DNA of 64,000 nt from Arcobacter suis CECT 7833. Its GTDB lineage: Bacteria; Campylobacterota; Campylobacteria; Campylobacterales; Arcobacteraceae. Within the stretch, counting starts at the first letter, position 1. Each line of letters starts with the position of its first letter. The position numbers and the translations under genes are program-made. The DNA is taken from contig NZ_CP032100.1 of assembly GCF_003544815.1 (NCBI RefSeq), forward strand, positions 2,170,001-2,234,000, in the 5' to 3' direction. The notes beneath the pieces are model-generated. The model searched no databases and was not told the origin of the DNA. It saw only the letters and a program-made list of their open reading frames with translations. Positions 8,306 through 17,553 of the stretch are shown here, piece by piece.

Positions 8306-8330
8306 AATAGGGTAAAAAAATTACCCTATT
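8306..8330 (-). terminator. Perfect 10-bp hairpin between the hook gene and the next gene
   Basis: The arms 8306-8315 (AATAGGGTAA) and 8321-8330 are perfectly complementary, with a 5-base loop. The hairpin starts 8 bases after the hook-gene stop at 8338. On the minus strand it is followed by an A/T-rich but not pure T tract (TATTTATATTTAAATAGG), so it may be a partial terminator or an attenuator and 3' stabiliser for abundant hook mRNA. The next gene starts at 8285. Confidence 0.65.
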
Positions 8331-8337
8331 AAAAAAA

Positions 8338-10395
8338 TTATCTTTTTAGATTGATTAATGTATTTAACAACTCATCTGAAGTTGTAATTGATTTTGCATT
8401 TGCTTCAAAAGCTCTTTGGAATACCATTAGATTTACTAAACTCTCTGATAAATCTGCTGTACTTAACTCTAAAGTTTTTGATTTAATTTCTGCTGTTTTA
8501 TTATTATTTAAATTATATACAGGTTCACCAGATTCATTTGTTTTTGCTAATAAGTTATTTCCAACTGGATTTAATCCTCTATTGTTATTAAAAACAGCAA
8601 TAGCAACTTGTCCTATTGCAAAATCAGCTCCATCTTGCTTCATTGTAATTAACCCTGTACTATCAACAGAAAATTCTCCAAAAGCAGAATCTGAAATACC
8701 CAATGTATCAAGTCTTAATTGTAAACTTCCTTTTGATGCTGTTTGATCAACTTTATTTATTATTTCTATAAATTCAGCTCCTGCACCTTTTCTTCCTGAA
8801 TAGTTTGCATTTACATCTATTGGCGTTCCAGCTAGTTTCATACTTCCTGTAAATTCAACATCATAATTCGAATCTAAAGTTTCTAAAACTAAATTTCCAT
8901 TTACATTTCTTGCCGTTACATATTTAGATAAGCTAGGATCTGCATTTAATCCATTAATAATATCATCTAAACTTGTAGCTCCTGCAATATTTATTACTCC
9001 ACTGCTTGGAACAGATATATTTTGTCCTATTTCTTTATCATAAATACTTATTGCATAAGTATAATTTTTTGCTGTTCCATCTATTTGTAAATTACCTGTA
9101 GTATAAACATCTTGTTGTTTTCCTGTAATTAATTTACTTAAAGCTTCTTTTGATGTTTCTAATCCAGCAATTCCCGAACCTTTTGCAGCAGCTGTTTGTG
9201 TTTGGAAATTTCCTTGTAATATAGTTTTATTAGCTTCTTCACCGATTTCTGAAATTCTAAATTCTTGTCCTGGTATCAACGATTTTATTTGTATTATACC
9301 TTTTAACATATCCGAATTTTTTGTAGATTTTGTATATGTTTCTGTTATATTAAATACATCTGCGCTTCCAGAATCAATCGCCATTGTTGCAACTAAACCT
9401 GGCATATTAGAAATTTTATCTGCCATTGCTTTATACGTAGCTATTTTCCCTGCTAGTTTATCATATGCAGCATTTTGTGTATCAGTTAATGTATTTGGAG
9501 CAGCAATTGTTCCTGGGTTAACCAATCCATAAGCTGTTATTTCTGCTGGACTTAATGAATTATACAAGTCAACTTTTAATGCTTGACTAGCTGTTGATAC
9601 TATAAACTCTTGTGATTTCTTTTCACCATTTATATAAATATATATTTGATGTCCATCAGCCCCTATTATAGAATCTGTTCCTGATTTAAAATTTACTTGA
9701 GAAGTTTGAGTAATTGAAGTTGAAGATAAAGCATCTGGCTCATCTTTTAATTTTTGCAACCAACTCGTATAATCTTTTATTGCTTCTTCTATATCTGATA
9801 TTTTAGCAGACTTCGTTTTTGCTCCATCCCCACTAAAAGCAGTAGTTGAATCAGATTTTGCAGTAAGATTATAATCCGTTGCTTTTGCAGTAACTGTTTC
9901 AACATAAGTACCATGTCTTATTATTTTTGAACCTAATAATTTTGTATAGTCATTATTAAAAACACTCACATTAGGATTTGTACTTGTTACATCATTTTGA
10001 CTATCAATTGCAGTCATCATCCAGCCTTGTACTTCATTTCCTGCTGAATCTTGAAGGGTACCATTATCACCCATTCTAAAATTTCCTGCTCTTGTATAAA
10101 AGGTTTCTGCTGTTCCTAGAGTATTTTTATTTACTACTGAAAAAAATCCATCCCCATATAATGCCATATCATAATTTACACCTGTTAATTTTGAACCACC
10201 TTGTGTATACAATTTCTCTGCATCAAGTACCGTTGAACCTTTTCCGATTCTATCTTGGTACATTTGATCTGCAAATGAAATTCTTGAGGCTTTATATCCT
10301 ATTGTATTTACATTGGCAATATTATTAGATTCATTATCTAAAGCTTTTTGTTGTGACGCTAATCCTGAGATTCCTGTCCAAAGTGCTCCAATCAT
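8338..10395 (-). CDS. flgE: Flagellar hook protein FlgE (larger paralogue)
   Basis: This 685-residue hook subunit has the axial-family N-terminus (MIGALWTGISGLASQQKALD, then 'NNIANVNTIGYKA') and the matching C-terminal helix (NLMVFQRAFEANAKSITTSD). The middle (about residues 140-560) is a long variable insertion forming the outer hook domains. It is larger than enterobacterial FlgE (about 400), as is usual in Campylobacterota. It lies 79 bases downstream of a second FlgE-type gene and is followed by a hairpin. Which of the two paralogues is the main hook subunit cannot be decided from sequence alone. Confidence 0.93.
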   Translation of the reverse strand: MIGALWTGISGLASQQKALDNESNNIANVNTIGYKASRISFADQMYQDRIGKGSTVLDAEKLYTQGGSKLTGVNYDMALYGDGFFSVVNKNTLGTAETFYTRAGNFRMGDNGTLQDSAGNEVQGWMMTAIDSQNDVTSTNPNVSVFNNDYTKLLGSKIIRHGTYVETVTAKATDYNLTAKSDSTTAFSGDGAKTKSAKISDIEEAIKDYTSWLQKLKDEPDALSSTSITQTSQVNFKSGTDSIIGADGHQIYIYINGEKKSQEFIVSTASQALKVDLYNSLSPAEITAYGLVNPGTIAAPNTLTDTQNAAYDKLAGKIATYKAMADKISNMPGLVATMAIDSGSADVFNITETYTKSTKNSDMLKGIIQIKSLIPGQEFRISEIGEEANKTILQGNFQTQTAAAKGSGIAGLETSKEALSKLITGKQQDVYTTGNLQIDGTAKNYTYAISIYDKEIGQNISVPSSGVINIAGATSLDDIINGLNADPSLSKYVTARNVNGNLVLETLDSNYDVEFTGSMKLAGTPIDVNANYSGRKGAGAEFIEIINKVDQTASKGSLQLRLDTLGISDSAFGEFSVDSTGLITMKQDGADFAIGQVAIAVFNNNRGLNPVGNNLLAKTNESGEPVYNLNNNKTAEIKSKTLELSTADLSESLVNLMVFQRAFEANAKSITTSDELLNTLINLKR

Positions 10396-10420
10396 GACTG
10401 ATCCTTTATTTATTAAGGTT

Positions 10421-10438
10421 ATGAACTTAAATGTTCAT
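10421..10438. repeat. Inverted repeat in the leader of the larger hook gene
   Basis: ATGAAC (10421-10426) and GTTCAT (10433-10438) flank a 6-base loop in the 79-base gap between the two hook genes. It lies about 26 bases 5' of the start codon at 10395. It could be a protein-binding site or a small mRNA hairpin. No GG-N10-GC sigma-54 element is present in this gap. Confidence 0.4.
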
Positions 10439-10474
10439 ATATTAATACTAATTTATAGAACTAATATAAAAACA

Positions 10475-11935
10475 CTATTTTTTTAATTCAATGGCTGTTT
10501 TTAACATTTCATCAGAAGTTGTGATAGATTTAGAATTTGCTTCAAAAGCTTTTTGATACACCAATAAATTCGTTAAAGTACTTCCCATATTTGCAGTACT
10601 TAATTCCAATGAACTACTAACTAATTTATTTAATTTACCAGCATAAAATGCTCTTCCTGATTCTGCAGAAGTTTGATAAACATTATCACCTTGAGGTAAA
10701 AGTCCTTGTTGATTTGTGAAATGAGCTGTTTGTAACTTCCCAATTATAAACTTATTATCTCCATCTTTTAAAAAAATCACTCCTTCACTTATTTCAATTT
10801 TACCAGAAGTATTTTTAGATAAATTAAGATTTGATAACTTTAACTGAATTTCATTAACAGTTAAAGATTCTTGCCCAACTAAAGATAAAGTACTTGTTAT
10901 ATCTAATAACTCTGCATTAGAAAATTCTAATGCACTTTTTAATGCATCTCTTGAACTATTAACTAATCCAAGGCCTGTTCCTAAACTAGCATTTTGAGTA
11001 TTTGTAATTGTTAAATAATTTTCATTTATTTGAGCATCTTTAATCGTAACTTCTTTTGCTGGAATCAAAGAATTAATAGTTAACATTCCTGTTGTAGGGT
11101 TAACTGAAGAACTTAATCCTTTAATATTTGATATTTTATCGGAAAATTTTTTCATAGTAGTTTCAATATCAGTATCAAAAGATTGAGTTATTTCTTCATT
11201 ATTTATTGTAATTTTTATAAAATCATTTTCATTAACTAATTGACTCATAGAAGTAGCTAAATTTACATTTGTAATTTGAGAAGCAGATGGTGAAGCTACT
11301 GCTGTTGAATTCGATGAATATAAATCTAGTTTACTTTTATAATCAGCTATTAAAGCTTCAATATCTGCAACTTGTGCTGATTTTGTTTTAAATCCTGCTC
11401 CACTAGTACCTTTGTCAACAGCCGAAGTATTATAATCTGTTGTTCTTGCATTTATTGTTTGTAAGAAATTTTCATTACTTATAGTTTTAGATACAATATT
11501 TTTCGTATGACTTTCATCAAACTGAGTTTTTGCAGGATTAGAAGTCACAACATTATTTGACTGGGGAGTTAATCCTAACACTTTCATACCATTTTGAGTT
11601 TGCAATAAGCCATCTTCTGCCATATAAAAGTTACCAGCTCTTGTATAAAAAGTTTCATTAGTTTTTCTCTCAGAAACAATAAAATAACCTTTTCCTTCAA
11701 TTGCAACATCATAAGCATTATTAGTTAATTTAACATTTCCTTGTGTCATAACTTTACTAACACTATCAATGCCAGTTCCTTTTCCATAGCCATTTTGATA
11801 CATCATATCTTCAAAACTAATAGTATCAGCTTTATGTCCCACAGTATTAACATTAGTAGAATTATTAGATTCAACATTTAATGCTTTTTCAAAAGCTGTT
11901 AAACCAGAATATCCATTCCATAATCCACTAATCAT
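10475..11935 (-). CDS. flgE2: Second FlgE-type hook protein (smaller paralogue)
   Basis: The 486-residue product has the same axial modules as its neighbour: an N-terminal MISGLWNGYSGLTAFEKAL and 'NNSTNVNTVGHKA', and a C-terminal 'NLLVYQKAFEANSKSITTSD'. The usual NNIANVNT is changed to NNSTNVNT. The central domain is some 200 residues shorter than, and different from, that of the gene at 8338. It follows flgD by 9 bases. Campylobacterota often carry two FlgE-like genes. This one may be a hook subunit, a hook-length or junction variant, or a rod extension. Confidence 0.9.
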   Translation of the reverse strand: MISGLWNGYSGLTAFEKALNVESNNSTNVNTVGHKADTISFEDMMYQNGYGKGTGIDSVSKVMTQGNVKLTNNAYDVAIEGKGYFIVSERKTNETFYTRAGNFYMAEDGLLQTQNGMKVLGLTPQSNNVVTSNPAKTQFDESHTKNIVSKTISNENFLQTINARTTDYNTSAVDKGTSGAGFKTKSAQVADIEALIADYKSKLDLYSSNSTAVASPSASQITNVNLATSMSQLVNENDFIKITINNEEITQSFDTDIETTMKKFSDKISNIKGLSSSVNPTTGMLTINSLIPAKEVTIKDAQINENYLTITNTQNASLGTGLGLVNSSRDALKSALEFSNAELLDITSTLSLVGQESLTVNEIQLKLSNLNLSKNTSGKIEISEGVIFLKDGDNKFIIGKLQTAHFTNQQGLLPQGDNVYQTSAESGRAFYAGKLNKLVSSSLELSTANMGSTLTNLLVYQKAFEANSKSITTSDEMLKTAIELKK

Positions 11936-11944
11936 TTTAAAACC

Positions 11945-12628
11945 TTAAAATATTTTTGTAATTGTTGAAAATGGTAAAGTAGTTAATTGATCAGAATATA
12001 CAGCGACAGAAACACCTGCTAAAGTATATTTATGGTCAGTAATTGCTTTATTATTTTCATCTAATATCGTTAATTTACCATTACTTACTACAGGAACTCC
12101 GGGACTTGAGATAAGAACTTTTTTACCTGTTTTTACACCTTTATCATCAAGAATTTCTCCAGCAGCGTTATAATTAACTACCTTACTTTTTGTTGCATCA
12201 GTTGCATCTGGTATAACAATTCTGTCTTCTAGATATAAAATTTGTTGAGCTTTCACTTGAATATTTCCATTAACATTTTCAACTGATCTTACAGTATAAG
12301 CTTTACTAATTCCATCTGCACCAATATTTCCATCTTCAATATTTTTTCCAATAATTCCAGAAGCATTAGATAAAGATGACTGAGAAAATGCAGTTTGCAT
12401 TGATTGCATAGCTTTTATCATTTCTTGGTTTGTATTAATTGATGACATTTGCATTTGAGTTGAAAGCATTTGTGCTGAATCCATCGGTTTTGTAGGATCT
12501 TGTAATTTTAATTCTTGTATCATCAATTTTAAAAAATCATCATTTGATAATTTGTCATTACTTATTGCTGTTGTATAACTATTCCCATCTACACCGACAC
12601 TTGAATTTACTTCTACTGTACTAGCCAT
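11945..12628 (-). CDS. flgD: Hook assembly scaffold protein FlgD
   Basis: FlgD caps the growing hook. The 227-residue protein has the signature N-terminal region 'LSNDDFLKLMIQELKLQDPT' followed by 'KPMDSAQMLSTQMQMSSINT', which is diagnostic for the family (FL.LLV.QL..QDP..P.....). The C-terminal half is a beta-rich FLgD Ig-like part ending 'LPFSTITKIF'. It is placed directly before the hook genes (9 bases), as in most flagellar operons. Confidence 0.95.
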   Translation of the reverse strand: MASTVEVNSSVGVDGNSYTTAISNDKLSNDDFLKLMIQELKLQDPTKPMDSAQMLSTQMQMSSINTNQEMIKAMQSMQTAFSQSSLSNASGIIGKNIEDGNIGADGISKAYTVRSVENVNGNIQVKAQQILYLEDRIVIPDATDATKSKVVNYNAAGEILDDKGVKTGKKVLISSPGVPVVSNGKLTILDENNKAITDHKYTLAGVSVAVYSDQLTTLPFSTITKIF

Positions 12629-12637
12629 TTTAATCTC

Positions 12638-12925
12638 CTATATCATATGTTCTTCAAAGAAATATTGAACTACATTATCAGAATCCATAGCATCTTGAAC
12701 TCTAACAGCCAATTTATCATCAATTACAATTATATCACCTGTTCCAATAATTCTAGTGTTTACATAAATTTCACCACCAGTTCCAGCAGCTTTATGTAAA
12801 GAAATAATATCTCCATCACTTAATTTTAGAAATTCTGAAACTGTTATATTAGTACTGCCTAACATTACATCTACAACTATCTCTGTATCAACTAATAAAT
12901 CGTAATCTCTTTCACTAATTTCCAT
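12638..12925 (-). CDS. fliN: Flagellar motor switch protein FliN
   Basis: The 95-residue product is a single SpoA/FliN domain. It reads 'DTEIVVDVMLGSTNITVSEF' then 'LSDGDIISLHKAAGTGGEIY' and 'GDIIVIDDKLAVRVQ', the typical pattern of FliN C-ring subunits. It lies 9 bases before flgD and after a 72-base gap holding an extended -10. The C-terminal extension 'SDNVVQYFFEEHMI' is slightly unusual. With FliY at 4671 it gives two SpoA proteins in the C ring. Confidence 0.9.
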   Translation of the reverse strand: MEISERDYDLLVDTEIVVDVMLGSTNITVSEFLKLSDGDIISLHKAAGTGGEIYVNTRIIGTGDIIVIDDKLAVRVQDAMDSDNVVQYFFEEHMI

Positions 12926-12953
12926 TTAAATACTTTACTTGTTATTTTGATAA

Positions 12954-12962
12954 ATTATATCA
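12954..12962 (-). promoter_or_regulatory. Extended -10 promoter upstream of fliN-flgD-hook genes
   Basis: On the minus strand TGATATAAT (12962 to 12954) forms an extended -10 element about 29 bases upstream of the fliN ATG. There is no good -35, which is common for sigma-70 promoters of Campylobacterota. There is no GG-N10-GC element in the 72-base gap. Confidence 0.5.
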
Positions 12963-12997
12963 TAAAGTTATAGTATTTAATAAATGATTTTATTTTA

Positions 12998-13657
12998 CTA
13001 AATAATCAAATCTAAAGAATCCAACATAGTTGAAACTTTTGATTCAATATTTCCATCAAAGTTTCCAAGATCACTTGCTATTACAACACCACCTGCTGTA
13101 ACATTTGCATCACTTTTTAATTCTATAAAAGATTCTAAATTTAACTGACCTTTTAAAACTTCATAATCTTTTGGGTTAAGATGAATTTGCACCTTTGATG
13201 CTGTTTTTATTTTATCTAAAAGGTGATTTATTGTTTGTTTTGCAATTTTTGATGAATTTTCACCAACTTCAATACTTATTATTTTTTGGGCAATTGAAAT
13301 AGAAGTTTTCAATAATTTGGTTTCCATTTGGAAAGTTGCTTGTTCAAAAAAAGCAGCATAATGTTTTAAATCTCTTATTGCTTGAACAACTTGTGCATCA
13401 ATATCTTTACCTTTTATTCCATCACTTTCAATACTATCAACTTTTTGCGATATTTCATTTAATTTAGCTGTTAAATTTCTTACTTCAATTAAAACAGGAT
13501 CTATTCTTCCATTTATTTCTCTATCATCTAAAGTTGTTTTAGAATTAATAACACTATTAGTATCAACTTGTGAATTAATAAAATTACCTAATTCATATTT
13601 TTGAACTTCTTCATTTTTAGTTAATATTTTTGCACTAGAATATACATTATCAGCCAT
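12998..13657 (-). CDS. fliH: Flagellar export ATPase regulator FliH
   Basis: FliH is the peripheral stalk and regulator of the FliI export ATPase. The 219-residue protein has a helical, charged N-terminal half. The C-terminal FliH/HrpE domain then shows 'ISIAQKIISIEVGENSSKIA', 'LDKIKTASKVQIHLNPKDYE' and 'AGGVVIASDLGNFDGNIES', which follow the family pattern (V.L.V.P.D.......; GG..I....G..D.......). The gene overlaps the fliG stop by one base, in the fliF-fliG-fliH order seen widely. FliI itself is not in the window. Confidence 0.92.
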   Translation of the reverse strand: MADNVYSSAKILTKNEEVQKYELGNFINSQVDTNSVINSKTTLDDREINGRIDPVLIEVRNLTAKLNEISQKVDSIESDGIKGKDIDAQVVQAIRDLKHYAAFFEQATFQMETKLLKTSISIAQKIISIEVGENSSKIAKQTINHLLDKIKTASKVQIHLNPKDYEVLKGQLNLESFIELKSDANVTAGGVVIASDLGNFDGNIESKVSTMLDSLDLII

Positions 13658-14664
13658 TAATTATTCTCTCTATCAATGATTCCATCTTCAATCATTTTCT
13701 GAGCAACATCCAACATTTTTCTTTGTGCGGCTTCTATATCTTTAATTTTAACTTTATTTGACATTTCAAACTCTTCTTTAAATCTATCTCGCCCTCTTTG
13801 AGACATAGCAGATGTAACTTTTTCCATATCTTCTTCAGTAGCATTTTTCATTGCTATTACAACATCACCTGTATCCACATTTTGTAAAATTCTCATAATA
13901 TATTCAGAATCTAAATTTAACAAATCTTCAAATACGAACATATTTTCTTTTATTTTTGTAGCTAATGAAGTATCTATACCATTAATATTTTTCAAAATAT
14001 CTTGTGCTTTTGGACCCAATTTATTAAGCATATCAGCTACAACTTTTACTCCACCAACATCTACAATCGAAGATAATAAAGATTCTAGTTTCTTCTCTAA
14101 AACAAGGGAAATTGTTCTTACAACATCTGGAGAAACATCTTTTATCGTAGCTATTTGAATAGTTACTTTTACCCTTATTTCTTCGTCTAATTGCATAAGA
14201 ACCTCTGAAGATTTATTAGGATCCATATGAGATAATATTACTGCAATTGTATGGGGAGACTCATCTTTAATAAAATCGCTTAATTGTTTTGGATTTATTC
14301 CATCTAAATATGAGAAAGCCTGCGAAGCCAATTTCATTCTTGATAATTTGGCTAATACTTCATCTGCTTCATTTTTTCCAAGTGATTTATATAAAATTTC
14401 CCTAGCAAAATCATACCCACCAGAACTAATAAAACTTTTTGATCTTGTATATAAATGAAACTCTTCCAAAACAGCTAGAGATACATCTTTATTTATTGAT
14501 GTTATTTGTGTTATTGCAGTTGATATTGCTTCAACAGTATCTTTAGGTAAATGTTGAAATATTTTTACTGTAGATTCTTCTCCAATTAATACAAAAAATC
14601 TAGCAACTTTTTCCATCATTGACATTCCTCTTAGAATATCATTTTCTTTTGTACTTTCAGCCAT
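13657..14664 (-). CDS. fliG: Flagellar motor switch protein FliG
   Basis: FliG is the torque-generating C-ring subunit. The 335 residues cover all three domains. The N-terminal FliF-binding domain includes 'MEKVARFFVLIGEESTVKIF'. The middle domain has 'DESPHTIAVILSHMDPNKSS', the EHPQ-type motif region. In the C-terminal domain, 'FVFEDLLNLDSEYIMRILQN' and 'RGRDRFKEEFEMS' carry the charged residues that contact MotA. The gene is 15 bases downstream of fliF. Confidence 0.96.
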   Translation of the reverse strand: MAESTKENDILRGMSMMEKVARFFVLIGEESTVKIFQHLPKDTVEAISTAITQITSINKDVSLAVLEEFHLYTRSKSFISSGGYDFAREILYKSLGKNEADEVLAKLSRMKLASQAFSYLDGINPKQLSDFIKDESPHTIAVILSHMDPNKSSEVLMQLDEEIRVKVTIQIATIKDVSPDVVRTISLVLEKKLESLLSSIVDVGGVKVVADMLNKLGPKAQDILKNINGIDTSLATKIKENMFVFEDLLNLDSEYIMRILQNVDTGDVVIAMKNATEEDMEKVTSAMSQRGRDRFKEEFEMSNKVKIKDIEAAQRKMLDVAQKMIEDGIIDRENN

Positions 14665-14679
14665 TATTTAACACCTTTT

Positions 14680-16398
14680 TTATTTAAAAGTAACACTACC
14701 TTCATTTAATAACAATTCAATCATTCTAGCTATTTCAAGTGGATTATTGTTTATTTCTCTATCTAATTCTTCAATAAATACTTCATATCTTGCCGCTGAT
14801 TCTTCATCTAATCCATCTATATTATTTAGTATTTGACTTTTAACTTTTGATTTTAATCTACCTTGTGCAGTACTAGCATCAAATTCATTTTCATAATCAG
14901 ACAACATATCTTTAACTAAATTTTCATCGTATCCATCTACCTTTTTTTTAGTGCCATCACCAATAATTACAACTTCATTGTTCGCTATAAATTTTCTATA
15001 AAAAATTAAAAGTAAAATTGCTGCAATTATATATTGAATGTATTCGCTAAAATCTTTTAAAATTGATTTTATCATAGATATAGTATCAGTTGATTCTTCA
15101 CCTACAATAACAGCATTACCATTTTCATCAACTGTTTGAGTAACTTGTTCAATAGGTTTAACACCTATAAATTTAAAGTCTCTAACAGTAATTTTATCTC
15201 CTCTTACTTTATCATAACCTATCGTATCTTGAACTACAGATTCTAATGAAGCAATAAATTCATCTTTATTTGTAATATCTTTTAATATTGAAGAATCAAA
15301 TGTCACGGCTGCTGTTATACGTTTAATATTTGTATAATTATTATCTTTTTGAGTAATTATCTTTTTTGAAATCTCATAATTGGTAACAGTATTTGTACCT
15401 TCATTATTTGAAGCGATATTACTATTTGTATTTCCTGAGCTTGGTTCTTGAATATTGTTATCAACACCGGCAACACCACCTGAATTTGTAGGCATTCCTT
15501 GAGCTTTTGAACTATTTTCTATAACCTGCTGAGATCTAATACTTCCTTCTGGATTATAAATCTCTTCCTCAACATCTTTTTTTACAAAATCTAATGATAC
15601 AGTAACCTTTGCAACAACTCTTCCAACTCCAACAAAAGGTTCTAAAAGTGCAACTACTTTTTTAGAATAATCTTCTTCTAAACTTTCTTTATATTTATTT
15701 TGTGTTGTTGATTTTTGATTATTTATATCATCAGCTGATTGTTGAAGTAAACTTCCATCTTGATCAATAAGTTGAATATTTTCATGTTTTAAATCTGGAA
15801 CTGCCGAAGCTATAAAATTTTTAATTCCATCTATTTGTTTTTGAGTTAAAAAAACACCTGGTTTTAATGAAAGCATTGCAGAAGCAGTCGTATCACTCTT
15901 TTTTTCTGTAAAAATTGTATCTTTTGGTATTGCAATTTTTACGTTTGCTCTTAACACACCAGTTAATGCCTCTAAAGACCTAGATAATTCACCCTCTAAA
16001 GCTCTTAAATACTTAACTTTATTTTCAAAATTTGTAGTACCTAAAGATGATTTCTCAAATATTTCCCAACCAACATGTTTACTTGTAGCTGCTTCACTTG
16101 TAACTAATTTAATTTTAGCAATATTTACAAAATCTTTAGATGTCTTTAAAGTAAGACTATTTCCAGTACCACTTACAGCAAATTGTATTCCTGATGCTTC
16201 AAGTTCATCACTTGCTAACATAACTTGTGATTTTGTTAAATTTGATGCTATCGTATAATTTAATTTTTTATCTTCTGCTTTAATACTAGAATAAACTAAT
16301 AAACCAACTAATAATATAAATAATAAAGAGAAACCTCCTATTATTACAGCTCTTTGTGCTGTATTTAAGTTATTAATAAACTTTAAAAGTTGATCCAT
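14680..16398 (-). CDS. fliF: Flagellar MS-ring protein FliF
   Basis: FliF forms the MS ring in the inner membrane. The 572-residue protein has membrane segments at about residues 16-36 (AVIIGGFSLLFILLVGLLVY) and 450-470 (YIQYIIAAILLLIFY). Between them are the YscJ/FliF ring-building motifs, for example 'LTSEAATSKHVGWEIFE' and 'FENKVKYLRALEGELSRSL', and a long Asn/Ser-rich loop near 290-330. The C-terminal tail (EIARMIELLLNEG) is the FliG-binding region. It follows flgB by 16 bases. Confidence 0.96.
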   Translation of the reverse strand: MDQLLKFINNLNTAQRAVIIGGFSLLFILLVGLLVYSSIKAEDKKLNYTIASNLTKSQVMLASDELEASGIQFAVSGTGNSLTLKTSKDFVNIAKIKLVTSEAATSKHVGWEIFEKSSLGTTNFENKVKYLRALEGELSRSLEALTGVLRANVKIAIPKDTIFTEKKSDTTASAMLSLKPGVFLTQKQIDGIKNFIASAVPDLKHENIQLIDQDGSLLQQSADDINNQKSTTQNKYKESLEEDYSKKVVALLEPFVGVGRVVAKVTVSLDFVKKDVEEEIYNPEGSIRSQQVIENSSKAQGMPTNSGGVAGVDNNIQEPSSGNTNSNIASNNEGTNTVTNYEISKKIITQKDNNYTNIKRITAAVTFDSSILKDITNKDEFIASLESVVQDTIGYDKVRGDKITVRDFKFIGVKPIEQVTQTVDENGNAVIVGEESTDTISMIKSILKDFSEYIQYIIAAILLLIFYRKFIANNEVVIIGDGTKKKVDGYDENLVKDMLSDYENEFDASTAQGRLKSKVKSQILNNIDGLDEESAARYEVFIEELDREINNNPLEIARMIELLLNEGSVTFK

Positions 16399-16414
16399 AA
16401 ATTACTTATCCTAA

Positions 16415-16819
16415 TTAATTTTTTGCTGAAGATTCAATAACTGATCTAAATAATCGAGAATCTCTTTTTATAGAAGATTGAATAGCGTCATATAATATCT
16501 TGTTTTTAGACATTTCACTCATTTGAGTATCTAGGTTAACATTATTACCATCATTTTGTTCTTGTAAACCTTTTACTTCTACTAGTTTAGGATTTACATT
16601 AGCAGAATTGCTATTTATTGAAGATATATGTTTAGAACTAGTTAATTCCATTTTTAAAGTGTTATTTAATTTATTATTTAATTCATCTTCAAAAACTAAA
16701 TCTTTTGTTTTATATCCTGGTGTATTAATATTGGAAATATTACTTGAAATAACTTTTTGTTTTTCACCTCTGAAATTTAACTGTTCAAAAAGGGCATTAC
16801 TTATGTTACTTGCTTCCAT
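16415..16819 (-). CDS. flgB: Flagellar proximal rod protein FlgB
   Basis: The 134-residue rod subunit has the family core 'RGEKQKVISSNISNINTPGY' followed by 'TKDLVFEDEL', and the C-terminal 'VNLDTQMSEMSKNKILYDAI' that is characteristic of FlgB. Its ATG overlaps the flgF stop by one base. FlgB forms the first rod layer above FliE, and its partner flgC is at 334 in a different part of the same cluster rather than adjacent. Confidence 0.93.
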   Translation of the reverse strand: MEASNISNALFEQLNFRGEKQKVISSNISNINTPGYKTKDLVFEDELNNKLNNTLKMELTSSKHISSINSNSANVNPKLVEVKGLQEQNDGNNVNLDTQMSEMSKNKILYDAIQSSIKRDSRLFRSVIESSAKN

Positions 16820-17538
16820 TATTTAGTGTTACTTCCTATTTTTTCTATTAATGAAGCATTTAATTCATCTATTGATTTAACAGCTTTTTGTGATTGATCA
16901 AATCTTCTATGTGCATCGATTAATTCAACCATTGAGCTAACTGAATTTACATTTGATTTTTCAATAGCCCCGTTAACCAATAAACTATCATTATTTTCAA
17001 AAATTTCCATCTCATTAGGATTTTTTGGCAGGTATGTATTATCACCAATTTTTTCTAAATTTGTATAAGGTATCTTTGTTACTCCAATTTGTGAAGCAAA
17101 ATTATCTTCTACTACAATTGGTTCATTATCTGCATTTAATACATTATTTCCATTTCCATCTACTAAAAAATTATCTAAATTTTTAAAAGATCCATCCCTT
17201 GTATACACTATATCACCATTTGCATTTTGTACTTTAAAAAATGTGTCCGGATCATTTAATGCAAAATCTAAAGCATTCCCCGTCATGGCAATTGGTCCCA
17301 TTTCCGAATTTATAAATTTTGAATCAATTTTTGGTATATTATTTGTCACTGTGTTTATTTTTGTAGGTACAATATTTTCTTCTTGTGCTCTTTGTAAATA
17401 ATAGTTAAAAGTAGTTTCTGTTGTTCCTTCTTGCTTAAAACCATTTGTATTTATATTTGCTAAATTATTACTAATTTGATCTAATCTATTAAATTGATTT
17501 ATCATTGATGCAGCAAGAGGATAAGTACCTTGATTCAT
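16819..17538 (-). CDS. flgF: Flagellar rod protein FlgF
   Basis: The 239-residue protein belongs to the FlgF/FlgG family. The N-terminus has 'RLDQISNNLANINTNGFKQE' and the C-terminus 'SMVELIDAHRRFDQSQKAVK', the paired rod helices. The 'GNALDFALNDPDTFFKVQNA' stretch is the usual D1 domain motif. It is shorter and more divergent than the FlgG at 19071, and is placed next to flgB, so proximal rod FlgF is the best name. It is 15 bases downstream of cheZ. Confidence 0.85.
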   Translation of the reverse strand: MNQGTYPLAASMINQFNRLDQISNNLANINTNGFKQEGTTETTFNYYLQRAQEENIVPTKINTVTNNIPKIDSKFINSEMGPIAMTGNALDFALNDPDTFFKVQNANGDIVYTRDGSFKNLDNFLVDGNGNNVLNADNEPIVVEDNFASQIGVTKIPYTNLEKIGDNTYLPKNPNEMEIFENNDSLLVNGAIEKSNVNSVSSMVELIDAHRRFDQSQKAVKSIDELNASLIEKIGSNTK

Positions 17539-17553
17539 AAACTACTCCTTTAA

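Noticed and set aside
8351-8746. A 131-codon open frame on the plus strand inside the hook gene
   Set aside because: It is antisense to conserved FlgE C-terminal sequence, has no ribosome site, and similar shadows occur in many A/T-rich genes here.
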